From Candidatus Daviesbacteria bacterium (GTDB lineage: Bacteria; Patescibacteriota; Microgenomatia; Daviesbacterales; UBA10151), in assembly GCA_016176405.1 (NCBI GenBank), contig JACOXG010000001.1, positions 1 through 48,249 on the forward strand: a stretch of 48,249 nucleotides of DNA, in the 5' to 3' direction. This document shows, one piece after another, positions 15,613-23,929 of this stretch (its first letter is position 1; every line of letters begins with the position of its first letter). The translations under genes and the position numbers were made by a program. The notes under the pieces were generated by a model, which saw nothing but the letters and a program-made list of their open reading frames with translations, searched no databases and was not told where the DNA came from.

Positions 15613-16566
15613 ATGCATCTGCCTGCTGCTTTAATTGTAATCATCATAATAGCTTTAGGAATAACTGTTAGTAATGTAGCTGATATACAAATATTTACTC
15701 CGCAATCAAAGACTGAAGTTGTGACTAATCTACAACTTGAAGCATCTCCTTCTGCCTCGCCTACCTCAACTCCAACTGCCACCCCATCAGCTACACCCAA
15801 ACCAACTGCAAAACCTACCTTCACAGGTACCCCTAAACCCACTGCTGCTCCTGCCCCGGTGAGTAATACCCCTCCTTCTTCTGGTTATTCCAGACAATCT
15901 GTTCAAACAGATGTGGGAACATTTACTGTGAGTATTGTTTCTGCTGATTTAAATTCTACTAGAGTGATTGTGGATACTGCTTCTGATTCAGATTGTAGAG
16001 ATAATTGTCCAGTTTTGTCTTTAGGAGAGTATGTTTCAAGAAGTGGGGCTTATGCTGGAGTAAATGGATCATATTTTTGTCCTGCTTCATATGATTCTTG
16101 TGCAGGCAAAACTAATTCGTATGACACACTTTTAATGAATAAAAATAAAGTTTATTTTAATTCTGATAATAATGTTTATTCCACAGTGCCAGCAGCAATT
16201 TTTTATGCTGGAGGATCCAGGTTTGTGGGACAATCTTTGGAATGGGGTAGGGATACTTCAGTTGATGCGGTGATTGCCAACCAGCCTTTACTTTTATCAG
16301 GAGGTAATGTGGTTTTTGGAGGAAATTCTGATCCGAAACAAGGGTCTAAGGGTTCAAGATCTTTTGTGGGAGTAAAAGGTTCAACTGTTTATATTGGGGT
16401 AGTTCAAAATGCCACGGTGGCAGAGGTGGCCAGAGTGTTACATGCTATGGGCATGCAGGAAGCTTTAAATTTAGATTCAGGTGGATCAACTGCGTTGTAT
16501 CATGGGGGTTACAAATTTGGCCCGGGTAGAAATATCCCCAATGCTCTTCTTTTTGTCCAAAGATAA
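15613..16566 (+). CDS. secreted phosphodiester glycosidase (NAGPA) domain protein
   Basis: 317 residues: an N-terminal signal anchor (AALIVIIIIALGITVS), a Ser/Thr/Pro linker (about 45-90), then a NAGPA-type phosphodiester glycosidase domain. Key stretches are AYAGVNGSYFCPASYDSCAG, AVIANQPLLLSGGNVVFGG, SFVGVKGSTVYIGVVQ and the signature ALNLDSGGSTALYHGG ending RNIPNALLFVQR. Relatives cleave sugar-phosphodiester bonds, in the human enzyme to uncover mannose-6-phosphate and in bacteria probably in exopolysaccharide turnover. Several cysteines (near 130-155) suggest disulfides outside the membrane. The true substrate is unknown. Confidence 0.85.
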   Translation: MHLPAALIVIIIIALGITVSNVADIQIFTPQSKTEVVTNLQLEASPSASPTSTPTATPSATPKPTAKPTFTGTPKPTAAPAPVSNTPPSSGYSRQSVQTDVGTFTVSIVSADLNSTRVIVDTASDSDCRDNCPVLSLGEYVSRSGAYAGVNGSYFCPASYDSCAGKTNSYDTLLMNKNKVYFNSDNNVYSTVPAAIFYAGGSRFVGQSLEWGRDTSVDAVIANQPLLLSGGNVVFGGNSDPKQGSKGSRSFVGVKGSTVYIGVVQNATVAEVARVLHAMGMQEALNLDSGGSTALYHGGYKFGPGRNIPNALLFVQR

Positions 16567-16584
16567 TATTGGGCGGGATTTTTG

Positions 16585-16590
16585 TATAAT
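16585..16590 (+). promoter_or_regulatory. -10 TATAAT of ldcA
   Basis: TGTATAAT with the hexamer ending 6 nt before ATG 16597. This fixes the start codon and implies a leaderless mRNA. Confidence 0.6.
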
Positions 16591-16596
16591 AACCTC

Positions 16597-17571
16597 ATGA
16601 AAATCGTGAAGCCTCCCAAATTAAATATTGGGGATACTATTGGCATTGTGGCCTCATCCTTATCTGTTCTACCATCATTTAAAGAAAACTACCAACGTGG
16701 GAAAAAAGTAATTGAGGAAATGGGATTTAAGATTAAAGAAGGGAAGACTATTGGGAAAGTTAGGTGGTGGGCAGCTGGAACACCTAAAGAAGTAGCTCAA
16801 GATATTAATTCCATGTTTGCAGATAAAAATATAAAAGCAATTTTTGCTCAAACTGGGGGATATTCTGCAATTTCAGTCTTGGAACACTTAGACTATGAAC
16901 TCATCACTCATGACCCAAAACCTTTCATGGGAATGTCTGATATGACCACCTATCATCTGGCCATATTTGCCAAAACTGGCATGGTGGGATTTCATATGGA
17001 TGATGTAACTTTTGGATTAGGTAGAAAACCAAGAGAAGGAGAGGGTGATTGGGTAAAAAAGGATAAAGAATTTTTTCTAAAATTTTTAACAAAATCTGAA
17101 GCTCCTGGTGTGATAAAGCCATTAAGTGAGTGGGAGGTTTGGAAAAAAGGAAAAGCAGAAGGGCATTTAATTGGGGGAATTTTACAACATTTAACTATAC
17201 TTTCTGGAACCAATTATTTTCCTAAAGTTGAGGGATTTGATGGGGCAATTTTATTTTGGGAAGAAGTGGGAAAAAGTTTATATGATATATCAAGAAGTTT
17301 ATATAAATTAAAATATTTAGGAATTTTGGATAAAATTTCCGGAATGTTAATTGGAAAAATTAAATATTTAAAACCTGTTAGGGATGAGGAAGTTGAAGAA
17401 CCCACTGCCAAAGAGATGATTTTAGATATTTTAAAAGATTATGATTTTCCCATTATGGCCAACTTAGATTTTGGTCATTTTACAGTAAATATCCCAATGC
17501 CAATAGGAATTAAAGTTTCTTTTGATACCACTAAAAAGGAACTAAACTTTTTAGAAGGAGCTGTAGTTTGA
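16597..17571 (+). CDS. ldcA: LD-carboxypeptidase (peptidase S66)
   Basis: Cleaves the L,D bond before the terminal D-Ala of muropeptide tetrapeptides in wall recycling; MccF relatives cleave antibiotic peptides. From ATG 16597 it has 324 residues. Visible family features: GDTIGIVASSLSV at the N-terminus, GGYSAISVLEHLDYELI, the nucleophile motif KPFMGMSDMTTYH (GxSD), the Glu region GAILFWEEVGKS, and the His region ANLDFGHFTVNIPMPIG. All three catalytic positions (Ser, Glu, His) are present. It ends in TGA next to a palindromic repeat. Confidence 0.92.
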   Translation: MKIVKPPKLNIGDTIGIVASSLSVLPSFKENYQRGKKVIEEMGFKIKEGKTIGKVRWWAAGTPKEVAQDINSMFADKNIKAIFAQTGGYSAISVLEHLDYELITHDPKPFMGMSDMTTYHLAIFAKTGMVGFHMDDVTFGLGRKPREGEGDWVKKDKEFFLKFLTKSEAPGVIKPLSEWEVWKKGKAEGHLIGGILQHLTILSGTNYFPKVEGFDGAILFWEEVGKSLYDISRSLYKLKYLGILDKISGMLIGKIKYLKPVRDEEVEEPTAKEMILDILKDYDFPIMANLDFGHFTVNIPMPIGIKVSFDTTKKELNFLEGAVV

Positions 17572-17577
17572 GTTTTC

Positions 17578-17691
17578 CGTCATCCCCGCGTAGGCGGGGA
17601 TCCAATTCCGAACGTGATTTATTTAATAGATGTGGACTATTATCTTCACTGCGTTTGGATAATTGGATTCCTGCATTCGCAGGAATGACGT
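17578..17691. repeat. GTCATCCCCGC...GCAGGAATGAC palindromic repeat
   Basis: A composite of two hairpins: TCCCCGC-GTAG-GCGGGGA (17583-17601) and ATTCCTGC-ATTC-GCAGGAAT (17667-17686), bounded by CGTCAT and ATGACG as short inverted ends. It lies between the convergent ldcA and NAD kinase genes and could serve both as a terminator. A half copy (right hairpin only) is at 40121-40146. This type of GTCATYCC repeat is widespread in bacteria. Confidence 0.75.
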
Positions 17692-17701
17692 GTGGACGGT
17701 T

Positions 17702-18397
17702 TTAGCCTCTAATTACTTCACAGTTGGGGCATCTTAAGGAATCTGCTTCATAGATTTTGGCAACATCATCAGATAGGGAGAAAGAAATACTTGAACCTTC
17801 ATTGATTCTATAAACATCAGGACTATTGTCTGAAGTTAAATCAGCAGTTCCTCTAACCAGCTCAAATTTAATTTCTTCATATTCATTTAAAAAGAGTGGT
17901 TTTATATCTTCTGTCACATTATTAAATGCAACTCCAAAACCAGAAGAAAAAGATTGGTTGGTAATACTTTTAAAATAAGCAGAAGAGCCAAAAGGGGTGG
18001 ATACTACAATCCCGTCACCAATATAGAGTTTGTCTCTGATTCTAAATCTAATAGCATGAGTGGGGTGAGCATTTCTAATTGAGAAATCATTTAAAGCCAA
18101 AAGAGTTTTTCCACTCACTTCTGTTTTTAATTTTTTATAAGTTTTTAGAGTAAGCTGATTTTCTAATAATTTTTTTAACAAAGTTTTTTCTTCATGATCT
18201 GAGCATTTATGACAAAACTGAGAATCTCTAATAGGCAGTTTAGGAATGCCTGGATGTTCTCTTTCTGCATGAAGTAAAGTTCCGTCACCACCAAAACTTA
18301 TTACTACATCTGGATTTTCAGAAACTATGGAAAATCCTGCCTCTTTTACAACAGGTTCTATTTTTTGTGTATTTTTCCCAACCAGCAAAACTTTCAT
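17702..18397 (-). CDS. nadK: NAD kinase
   Basis: Phosphorylates NAD to NADP. From ATG 18397 (MKVLLVGKNTQKIEPV) there are 231 residues. Motifs: VVISFGGDGTLLHAE (GGDG), NDFSIRNAHPTHAIRFRIRD (NE/ND motif) and GDGIVVSTPFGSSAYFKSI (conserved TPxGSxAY). The protein is shorter than most bacterial NAD kinases (about 270-300). Cysteines near the middle (QFCHKCSDHEE) and at the C-terminus (SLRCPNCEVIRG) are unusual and may bind metal. Earlier ATGs at 18442 and 18409 are possible, but 18442 lies in the CIRCE site. TATGAT ends 7 nt before the chosen ATG. Confidence 0.88.
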   Translation of the reverse strand: MKVLLVGKNTQKIEPVVKEAGFSIVSENPDVVISFGGDGTLLHAEREHPGIPKLPIRDSQFCHKCSDHEEKTLLKKLLENQLTLKTYKKLKTEVSGKTLLALNDFSIRNAHPTHAIRFRIRDKLYIGDGIVVSTPFGSSAYFKSITNQSFSSGFGVAFNNVTEDIKPLFLNEYEEIKFELVRGTADLTSDNSPDVYRINEGSSISFSLSDDVAKIYEADSLRCPNCEVIRG

Positions 18398-18404
18398 AAG
18401 CTCA

Positions 18405-18410
18405 ATCATA
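18405..18410 (-). promoter_or_regulatory. -10 hexamer of nadK
   Basis: TATGAT on the minus strand, 7 nt before ATG 18397, divergent from the hrcA promoter. Confidence 0.45.
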
Positions 18411-18421
18411 TCATATGGGTC

Positions 18422-18450
18422 TTGACAAGAGTTAGCACTCATGGTAGATT
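18422..18450 (+). promoter_or_regulatory. hrcA promoter TTGACA-17-TAGATT
   Basis: -35 TTGACA at 18422-18427 and -10 TAGATT at 18445-18450 with a 17-bp spacer. The CIRCE operator overlaps spacer and -10, so HrcA binding would block polymerase. Confidence 0.7.
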
Positions 18451-18458
18451 AGTGCTAG
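18432..18458. promoter_or_regulatory. CIRCE operator (HrcA binding site) of hrcA-grpE-dnaK
   Basis: TTAGCACTC - 9 nt - TAGTGCTAG matches the CIRCE consensus TTAGCACTC-N9-GAGTGCTAA with two mismatches in the right arm. It lies over the promoter and 6 nt before the hrcA ATG. Confidence 0.92.
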
Positions 18459-18463
18459 ATTTT

Positions 18464-19210
18464 ATGGCAGAACTTTCTGAAAGGCAACAGGCTTTACTAA
18501 AAGCTATTGTGGAAGAGTACATTGACAGCGCAGAACCAATTGGCTCTGAGGTTATTGAAAGAAAATATAACTTAGGAGTCTCCCCTGCCACTATTAGAAT
18601 TGAGATGGGAAAGCTAACTGAGTTAGGTTTTTTAAGACAACCTCATACCTCAGCTGGTAGAACTCCCACCTCTTTGGGGATGAGATTTTATATTCAAACT
18701 TTGATGAAGGAAAAACAGCTACCTGTAACAGCTGAAGTTTCTATCAGGGAAAAGATGATGAGTCAAAGGGCCAGGGAAGAAAGATTACTCAAAGAAGCAG
18801 TGACTGCTTTGGCTGAGAAACTGGATATGTTGGGTTTAGCTTTGGATGATAATGGACAGCTATATTATGCAGGAGCAGCTAATATCTTGGATTGGCCAGA
18901 GTTTTATGATATTGATGTGGCCAGGTTTGTTTTATCACTTTTTGATGAGAACCCAAGATTAAGAGATATTATAGGTAGGGCCCAGGGAGCAGATCCAATT
19001 CACATATTATTTGGGGAAGATATGGAGTTTGAGAATTTAAGATCAACAGGGTTTGTGTTTACCAGGTATGAGTTTATATCTCAAGTTGTGGGAGTGAGTC
19101 CAAAAGGTGGGGTGATAGGAGTAATTGGGCCTGCCAGGATGAATTTTGCTTTAGTTTTGCCTTATGTCAAATATGTGAGAAATTTAGTTTGTGAAGCAAT
19201 GAGGGGGTAA
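18464..19210 (+). CDS. hrcA: heat-inducible transcription repressor HrcA
   Basis: Repressor of chaperone genes through CIRCE. From ATG 18464 (MAELSERQQALLKAIVEEYI) it is 248 residues, against about 340 usually. The winged-helix domain is complete: DSAEPIGSEVIERKYNLGVS, PATIRIEMGKLTELGFLRQP, HTSAGRTPTSLGMRFYI. The effector (GAF-like) domain is trimmed but keeps the C-terminal VGVIGPARMNFALVLPYVKY motif. The start is set by the promoter and CIRCE just upstream. It is the first gene of hrcA-grpE-dnaK and so represses itself. Confidence 0.95.
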   Translation: MAELSERQQALLKAIVEEYIDSAEPIGSEVIERKYNLGVSPATIRIEMGKLTELGFLRQPHTSAGRTPTSLGMRFYIQTLMKEKQLPVTAEVSIREKMMSQRAREERLLKEAVTALAEKLDMLGLALDDNGQLYYAGAANILDWPEFYDIDVARFVLSLFDENPRLRDIIGRAQGADPIHILFGEDMEFENLRSTGFVFTRYEFISQVVGVSPKGGVIGVIGPARMNFALVLPYVKYVRNLVCEAMRG

Positions 19211-19215
19211 GGAGG

Positions 19216-19285
19216 GAAGTAACAAGTATCCAAGAAACAAGTAACAAACAATTTGGAATACTTGGACACTTGTATCTTGGAAAAC
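19216..19285. repeat. inverted repeat R3, copy 1 (before grpE)
   Basis: AAGTAACAAGTATCCAAGAA on the left and CTTGGACACTTGTATCTTGG on the right fold into a long imperfect hairpin. A related copy precedes nusA at 25163-25227. It fills the hrcA-grpE gap. Confidence 0.65.
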
Positions 19286-19295
19286 TTAAAATATT

Positions 19296-19868
19296 ATGAG
19301 TAAAAAGAAATCTGAAGATCAAAATAAACTAGAGGAAAGAGTTTCCGAGTTGGAAAATCAACTAAAACGTGCAGTGGCTGATTATCATAATTTGGAAAAA
19401 AGAGTGTCTGAGGGAAGGTCAGAATTAACTTCTTTTGTGGGAGGAGAGTTAATAAAAAGATTGTTACCAGTTTTAGATCATCTAGAACAATCATTATCTG
19501 GTGTATCTGAGCAAGAGAAACAATCAGGGCCTGCCCTGAGCGAGCGAAGCGAGTCGAATGGGTGGGTTAAGGGAGTAGAGCTGGCTGTAAAAGAGTTTAA
19601 ATCTGTTTTGGAATCAGAAGGTTTGGGTGAAATTGTAGCAGACGGACAATTTGATCCAAACCTTCATGAGGCTGTTGACACCCGTGAGGGTGAAGATAAT
19701 AAAATATTAGAAGTAGTCAGAAAAGGGTATACTTTAAATAATAAAGTGATTAGGCCAGCTCAGGTGGTGGTGGGAAGAAAAAATCCACCTAAGATGGAAG
19801 AAGTAGAAAATTTACCTGGTGGAGAAACCCAATCTGATTTTCATATACCACCGAAAGGAGAAAATTAA
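19296..19868 (+). CDS. grpE: nucleotide exchange factor GrpE
   Basis: A 190-residue DnaK exchange factor. The N-terminal coiled coil (about 8-45) leads to the GrpE core: RAVADYHNLEKRVSEGRSEL, LIKRLLPVLDHLEQSL, GVELAVKEFKSVLESEGLG and DGQFDPNLHEAVDTREGEDN, with RPAQVVVGRK at the end. The stretch SGPALSERSESNG (about 77-89) is encoded by CCCTGAGCGAGCGAAGCGAG, a common dispersed repeat, and sits in the linker between helices. Second gene of the CIRCE operon, 15 nt before dnaK. Confidence 0.95.
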   Translation: MSKKKSEDQNKLEERVSELENQLKRAVADYHNLEKRVSEGRSELTSFVGGELIKRLLPVLDHLEQSLSGVSEQEKQSGPALSERSESNGWVKGVELAVKEFKSVLESEGLGEIVADGQFDPNLHEAVDTREGEDNKILEVVRKGYTLNNKVIRPAQVVVGRKNPPKMEEVENLPGGETQSDFHIPPKGEN

Positions 19869-19883
19869 TCGGCTAAAAAGCAT

Positions 19884-21821
19884 ATGAGTAAAATCGTAGG
19901 TATAGATCTTGGAACTACAAATAGCTGTGTGGCTGTGATGGAGGGTGGAAAGCCCAAAGTTATCCATTCTGCTGAGGGGGAAAATATTATCCCTTCTGTG
20001 GTTAATCCCATTAAAAATATTGTGGGCAGGGTTGCTAAAAGGCAAGCTGTGGTTAATCCCAAAGAAACTATTTTTTCTATAAAAAGGCTGATGGGAAGAA
20101 AGTTTAAAGACCCGGAGGTGCAAAGAGATATTAAATGGTTACCCTATACCATTAAAGAGGGTAAAAATGGCATGGCTGTGGTTGAAGTGGAAGGACATGA
20201 TTATACTCCACAAGAAATTTCTGCACAAATTTTACAAAAAATAAAAGCAGATGCCGAAAGTTATTTAGGTGAAAAAGTCACAGATGCTGTGATAACAGTT
20301 CCTGCATATTTTGATGATTCACAAAGACAAGCCACCAAACAAGCAGGAGAAATTGCCGGGCTTAATGTCCAAAGAATTATTAATGAACCAACTGCTGCAG
20401 CCTTAGCTTATGGATTAGAAAAGAGCCATGCTCACACCATTGCTGTTTATGATTTAGGTGGAGGAACTTTTGATATTTCTGTTTTGGAATTAGGTGAGGG
20501 AGTGTTTGAAGTAAAAAGTACTAATGGTGATACACATTTAGGTGGAGATGATTTTGATCAAGTTATTTTAGACTTTTTGGCAGAAGAGTTTAAGAAAAAT
20601 GAGGGTATTGATTTAAAAACAGACAAACAAGCACTGCAGAGACTTCGAGACGCAGCTGAAAAAGCCAAAATTGAGCTCTCATCCTCAATGGAAGCAGCAA
20701 TTTCTATTCCTTTTGTAACTGCTGATTCATCTGGTCCAAAACATTTGGAGATGAAATTATCAAGAGCCAAACTTGAGGCCATGGTCAAACCCTTAATTGA
20801 TAAATCATTTGATGCTGTAAAAAGTTGTTTGAAAGATGCCAAGCTTGATCCCAAAGATATTGAAGAAATAATTTTGGTAGGAGGTATGACCAGAATGCCT
20901 GCAGTTCAAAAAGCAGTTCAAGAGTTTTTTGGTAAAGAACCACACAAAGGTATTAATCCAGATGAGGTGGTGGCAGTTGGGGCAGCAATTCAAGCAGGAG
21001 TTTTGGGTGGGGAAGTTAAAGATGTGTTACTTTTGGATGTGACTCCTTTAACTTTGGGTATAGAAACTTTAGGTGGAGTTAGAACTCTATTAATTCCTAG
21101 AAATACTACTATTCCTACTTCTAAATCTGAGGTTTTCTCCACAGCTGCAGATAATCAACCAGCTGTAGAAATTAATGTTTTACAAGGGGAGCGGGAAATG
21201 GCTTCAGATAATAAATCTTTGGGGAAATTTATTTTAGATGGAATTCCACCAGCCCCAAGAGGGGTGCCACAAGTTGAGGTCACTTTTGATATTGATGCCA
21301 ATGGCATATTAAATGTGACAGCTCATGATAAAGCCACTGGTAAAAAACAAAATATCACCATTACTGGTTCTACTGGATTAAATAAAGATGAAGTGGAAAA
21401 GATGACCAAAGAAGCAGAAGCTCATGCTGAGGAAGATAAAAAGAAAAAAGAAGGAATTGAAATAAAAAATACAGCAGATAGTCTAGTTTATCAAACAGAG
21501 AAAACATTAAAAGATCAGGGTGAAAAAGTTCCTCAAGATGTGAGGGTGGAGGTTGAACAAAAATTAAATGAGTTAAAGGAGGCTTTAAAGGGTGAAAATA
21601 CTGATGATATTAAAACTAAAGCTGATGCCTTAGGAGAAGTTTTACAAAAAATAGGTTCAGCTATGTATGGTCAATCCTCCTCCGCTCCTGGTGGAGCTAC
21701 GGAAGGACAAGCAACTCCAGGTGAAGGACCCAAAACAGAAGACTCGTCATCCGAAGCTTCAGCGAAGGATGAAGCTGTTGAGGGTGAAGTAGTTGAGGAA
21801 GAAAAGAAAAAAGAAGAATAA
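19884..21821 (+). CDS. dnaK: molecular chaperone DnaK (Hsp70)
   Basis: 645 residues with a complete Hsp70 layout. The ATPase domain starts [20 protein letters not shown] and contains [33 protein letters not shown] and [15 protein letters not shown]; the substrate domain follows ([40 protein letters not shown]). The helical lid is followed by a Ser/Glu-rich tail in which SSEASAKDE is encoded by a small palindrome. The last lysine/glutamate run replaces the usual EEVD-like end. Third gene of the CIRCE operon; dnaJ is not adjacent but has its own CIRCE. Confidence 0.98.
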   Translation: MSKIVGIDLGTTNSCVAVMEGGKPKVIHSAEGENIIPSVVNPIKNIVGRVAKRQAVVNPKETIFSIKRLMGRKFKDPEVQRDIKWLPYTIKEGKNGMAVVEVEGHDYTPQEISAQILQKIKADAESYLGEKVTDAVITVPAYFDDSQRQATKQAGEIAGLNVQRIINEPTAAALAYGLEKSHAHTIAVYDLGGGTFDISVLELGEGVFEVKSTNGDTHLGGDDFDQVILDFLAEEFKKNEGIDLKTDKQALQRLRDAAEKAKIELSSSMEAAISIPFVTADSSGPKHLEMKLSRAKLEAMVKPLIDKSFDAVKSCLKDAKLDPKDIEEIILVGGMTRMPAVQKAVQEFFGKEPHKGINPDEVVAVGAAIQAGVLGGEVKDVLLLDVTPLTLGIETLGGVRTLLIPRNTTIPTSKSEVFSTAADNQPAVEINVLQGEREMASDNKSLGKFILDGIPPAPRGVPQVEVTFDIDANGILNVTAHDKATGKKQNITITGSTGLNKDEVEKMTKEAEAHAEEDKKKKEGIEIKNTADSLVYQTEKTLKDQGEKVPQDVRVEVEQKLNELKEALKGENTDDIKTKADALGEVLQKIGSAMYGQSSSAPGGATEGQATPGEGPKTEDSSSEASAKDEAVEGEVVEEEKKKEE

Positions 21822-22193
21822 CTAAGATTTCTTGATTCTTGAAAAAGTAAAATAAATAATAGGTGTCAGTATTAAAGTAAATACTAACAACCATAATGGT
21901 AGCTGAAGGATTAATGCAAACGCCCAAGAGCCAAGAGAATCACGAAGAGGGAAAGCCATAAGAAAGATCATACCCGCTGAGAGTGCGAATGCAATAATTA
22001 CTGATAGAAATAAAGAGCCTATATCAAATTCATTTGCACCAAGCTTAATTGAAAAAACTTCAGATAATGGTTTTTTAAGAAATATAACCTGATAAAGTAT
22101 TTTAATAATATAATAAAAAAGAACAATTGGCAGAGCTGTCCTTAAAAGAATATAAACAAAATTTAAATACACTTTAATCTGTTCAATATCCAT
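21822..22193 (-). CDS. small membrane protein (123 aa)
   Basis: Not recognised. It has three likely TM helices (about 10-35, 58-82 and 90-115) with a short polar loop FLKKPLSEVFSIKLGANEFD between the first two. It converges on dnaK, its stop directly abutting the dnaK stop. A perfect TATAAT ends 8 nt before the ATG. The next features upstream are a hairpin and a 19-bp direct repeat that flank the toxin-antitoxin pair. Confidence 0.65.
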   Translation of the reverse strand: MDIEQIKVYLNFVYILLRTALPIVLFYYIIKILYQVIFLKKPLSEVFSIKLGANEFDIGSLFLSVIIAFALSAGMIFLMAFPLRDSLGSWAFALILQLPLWLLVFTLILTPIIYFTFSRIKKS

Positions 22194-22201
22194 TTGATTA
22201 T

Positions 22202-22207
22202 ATTATA
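22202..22207 (-). promoter_or_regulatory. -10 TATAAT of the 123-aa membrane protein gene
   Basis: Perfect TATAAT on the minus strand, 8 nt before ATG 22193. Confidence 0.5.
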
Positions 22208-22220
22208 CACTTTATAAGCA

Positions 22221-22239
22221 GAAAGGTTGTTTTAACCTA
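22221..22239. repeat. 19-bp direct repeat, left copy
   Basis: GAAAGGTTGTTTTAACCTA, identical to 22901-22919 in the same orientation. Each copy contains a small hairpin AGGTT-GTTTT-AACCT. The pair brackets the DUF433/DUF5615 genes. Confidence 0.85.
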
Positions 22240-22247
22240 CCTTTAAT

Positions 22248-22281
22248 TTTCATTTATACCACGACTGTAGCATAAATGAAA
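22248..22281 (-). terminator. hairpin downstream of the toxin-antitoxin pair
   Basis: TTTCATTTAT (22248-22257) pairs with ATAAATGAAA (22272-22281), a 10-bp stem lying just after the DUF5615 stop on the minus strand. It is a plausible transcript end, with no clean T-run. Confidence 0.4.
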
Positions 22282-22290
22282 TTGGTAATC

Positions 22291-22656
22291 TTAATTTTCT
22301 CCTTCACCACTAAGAGTTGTTAATTTACCCATTAAAGATTTTTTAGTGGATTTATTTAAAAGTGCAGTTAATTTTTTATCTACTTGCTCTGATGATAAAC
22401 TAGGAGATACTCCAATAACTCCAGCTTTTGTATCATTTTCAACTAAAGGAGCAAAGTCTTTAATATTGTAAGTAACTATTATCCGTTCTTCTTTTTGGGC
22501 AAGTTTATAGACTTTAGGATCAGGTAAACTAGCTAGATTCAAATCTGCAGTAAGATGCTTAAGATCATATCTCCTGTTTAACTTGGGAAAATAGGAACGA
22601 ACTGGAAAATTTTCATCCAGTAAGAGTTTGTGTTTGTGAAATCTTTTTGTCATCAC
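22291..22656 (-). CDS. DUF5615 PIN-like toxin
   Basis: 121 residues with the DUF5615 (Mut7-C/PIN-like) pattern: KLLLDENFPVRSYFPKLNRR at the N-terminus, KHLTADLNLASLPDPKVYKL, and RIIVTYNIKDFAPLV with the conserved acidic pair. Such proteins are paired with DUF433 antitoxins and are predicted RNases. It overlaps the DUF433 gene by 44 nt in another frame, as usual for this pair. The C-terminal half, KKLTALLNKSTKKSLMGKL, is helical and basic. Activity is inferred from the family only. Confidence 0.8.
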   Translation of the reverse strand: MMTKRFHKHKLLLDENFPVRSYFPKLNRRYDLKHLTADLNLASLPDPKVYKLAQKEERIIVTYNIKDFAPLVENDTKAGVIGVSPSLSSEQVDKKLTALLNKSTKKSLMGKLTTLSGEGEN

Positions 22657-22858
22657 TTAGCTTATATAGTTTACTTGCCAACTCTTCTAATGCTCCTTCA
22701 AACTTACCTCTATCAACCCAAGGATACATTTTATAAAGCTCTTTAATACTAATACCCTCCTTAAGGCGATGTAAAATCACCACAACAGGAATTCTTGTCC
22801 CAACTATACAAGGTTCTCCACCCATAGTATCTGGCTTGGAAGTAATATACTTTTTCAT
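22613..22858 (-). CDS. DUF433 antitoxin
   Basis: An 81-residue helical DUF433 protein: KYITSKPDTMGGEPCIVGTR, IPVVVILHRLKEGISIKELY, and a final PWVDRGKFEGALEELASKLY. The GxPxIxGTRI motif is the family signature. It is upstream of, and overlaps, its DUF5615 partner, so antitoxin is made first. TATAAT ends 6 nt before the ATG. The pair lies between dnaK and dnaJ inside a 680-bp segment bounded by 19-bp direct repeats. Confidence 0.85.
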   Translation of the reverse strand: MKKYITSKPDTMGGEPCIVGTRIPVVVILHRLKEGISIKELYKMYPWVDRGKFEGALEELASKLYKLSDDKKISQTQTLTG

Positions 22859-22864
22859 ACTGCT

Positions 22865-22870
22865 ATTATA
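22865..22870 (-). promoter_or_regulatory. -10 TATAAT of the DUF433/DUF5615 operon
   Basis: Perfect TATAAT on the minus strand, 6 nt before ATG 22858. Confidence 0.6.
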
Positions 22871-22900
22871 ACATGGGAAGCTGTTAGAGGTGAAGTAGTG

Positions 22901-22919
22901 GAAAGGTTGTTTTAACCTA
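22901..22919. repeat. 19-bp direct repeat, right copy
   Basis: Identical to 22221-22239; it ends 3 nt before the CIRCE site of dnaJ. Confidence 0.85.
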
Positions 22920-22922
22920 AAA

Positions 22923-22949
22923 CTAGCACTCTATGCCTAAAAGTGCTAT
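22923..22949. promoter_or_regulatory. CIRCE operator of dnaJ
   Basis: CTAGCACTC - 9 nt - AAGTGCTAT: a second CIRCE-like site, with seven of nine bases matching the consensus in the right arm. It lies just upstream of the dnaJ -10, so dnaJ should respond to HrcA although it is separated from dnaK. Confidence 0.85.
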
Positions 22950-22953
22950 GATG

Positions 22954-22959
22954 TAGAAT
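22954..22959 (+). promoter_or_regulatory. -10 TAGAAT of dnaJ
   Basis: TAGAAT ends 6 nt before ATG 22966, directly after the CIRCE site. Confidence 0.55.
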
Positions 22960-22965
22960 ACATTT

Positions 22966-23889
22966 ATGGCTACAAAAAGAGATTATTATGAGATTCTGGG
23001 AGTGAAAAAAGGGGCTTCTGAGGCAGAGATAAAATCTGCTTATAGACAGCTGGCCAGAAAACATCATCCTGATATAGATAAATCTGCTGGAGCAGATGCA
23101 CGATTTAAAGAAATTGGGGAGGCTTATCAGGTTTTATCTGATCCTCAGAAAAAGGGGGCTTATGATCAGTTTGGTCATGCTGCTTTTGATAGAGGTGGAG
23201 CTGGAGCAGGCGGACCTTTTGGAGGGGCAAATCCCTTTGGAGGTGGGGGTGGATGGCAACAATATTCCTGGTCTTCCTCTGGGGGAAATCCTAATGTTCA
23301 ATTTGATTTTGGAGGATTTGAAGATCCATTTGAATTATTTGAACAAATTTTTGGAGGAGCAGGATTTGGACAAGCTTTTAGAAGAAGACCTACCTATCAA
23401 TTAAATTTAACTTTTAATGAAGCTATTCATGGAACTACCAAAGATGTAGAGGTAGAAAGTAGAAATGCTCAGGGATCTTTGATAAGAAAAAGGATGAGAA
23501 TAAAAGTGCCAGCAGGAGTAGATAATGGCACCAAAATTAGGTTTGGAGAATTAGATATTGTTTTTAATGTTCAAAGAAATCCCCAATTTTTAAGAGAGGG
23601 AGCAGATATTTTTTCTGAAATTACTATTTCTATTCCACAGCTAGTTTTAGGAGATACTTTTGAGGTAGAAACTGTACATGGAAAAGTAAAAGTGAGAGTT
23701 CCCCCAGGAACTCAACCTGGATCTTTAGTTAGACTTAAGGGAAAAGGAGCCCCAAGATTAGGTTCTTCTGGACATGGTGATCATTATGTCAGAGTTAATC
23801 TAAAGGTTCCCCAAAATCCCTCTAAAGAAGAGAAAAAATTATATGAGCAGTTATATAACTTAGGTTCCAAGAAAAAAGGCTGGTTTTAA
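22966..23889 (+). CDS. dnaJ: DnaJ-type co-chaperone without zinc finger (type II Hsp40)
   Basis: 307 residues. The J domain ([20 protein letters not shown], then KHHPDIDK with the HPD motif) is followed by a G/F-rich linker (about 75-130) and the two beta-sandwich substrate domains ([20 protein letters not shown], then [20 protein letters not shown]). No CxxCxGxG repeats are present, so this is a class B/CbpA-like Hsp40 rather than classical DnaJ. It stimulates DnaK ATPase. Regulation is by its own CIRCE and a -10 that implies a leaderless mRNA. Confidence 0.93.
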   Translation: MATKRDYYEILGVKKGASEAEIKSAYRQLARKHHPDIDKSAGADARFKEIGEAYQVLSDPQKKGAYDQFGHAAFDRGGAGAGGPFGGANPFGGGGGWQQYSWSSSGGNPNVQFDFGGFEDPFELFEQIFGGAGFGQAFRRRPTYQLNLTFNEAIHGTTKDVEVESRNAQGSLIRKRMRIKVPAGVDNGTKIRFGELDIVFNVQRNPQFLREGADIFSEITISIPQLVLGDTFEVETVHGKVKVRVPPGTQPGSLVRLKGKGAPRLGSSGHGDHYVRVNLKVPQNPSKEEKKLYEQLYNLGSKKKGWF

Positions 23890-23929
23890 TTCCTCTAAGC
23901 TGGTATAAATAGATTAGAGATAATTTTAG

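Noticed and set aside
15606-15842. Gly/Val-rich open frame on the minus strand
   Set aside because: Shadow of the Ser/Thr/Pro linker of the phosphodiester glycosidase gene.
22291-22858. Overlapping frames as annotation error
   Set aside because: The 44-nt overlap is typical for DUF433/DUF5615 pairs and both proteins show their family motifs.
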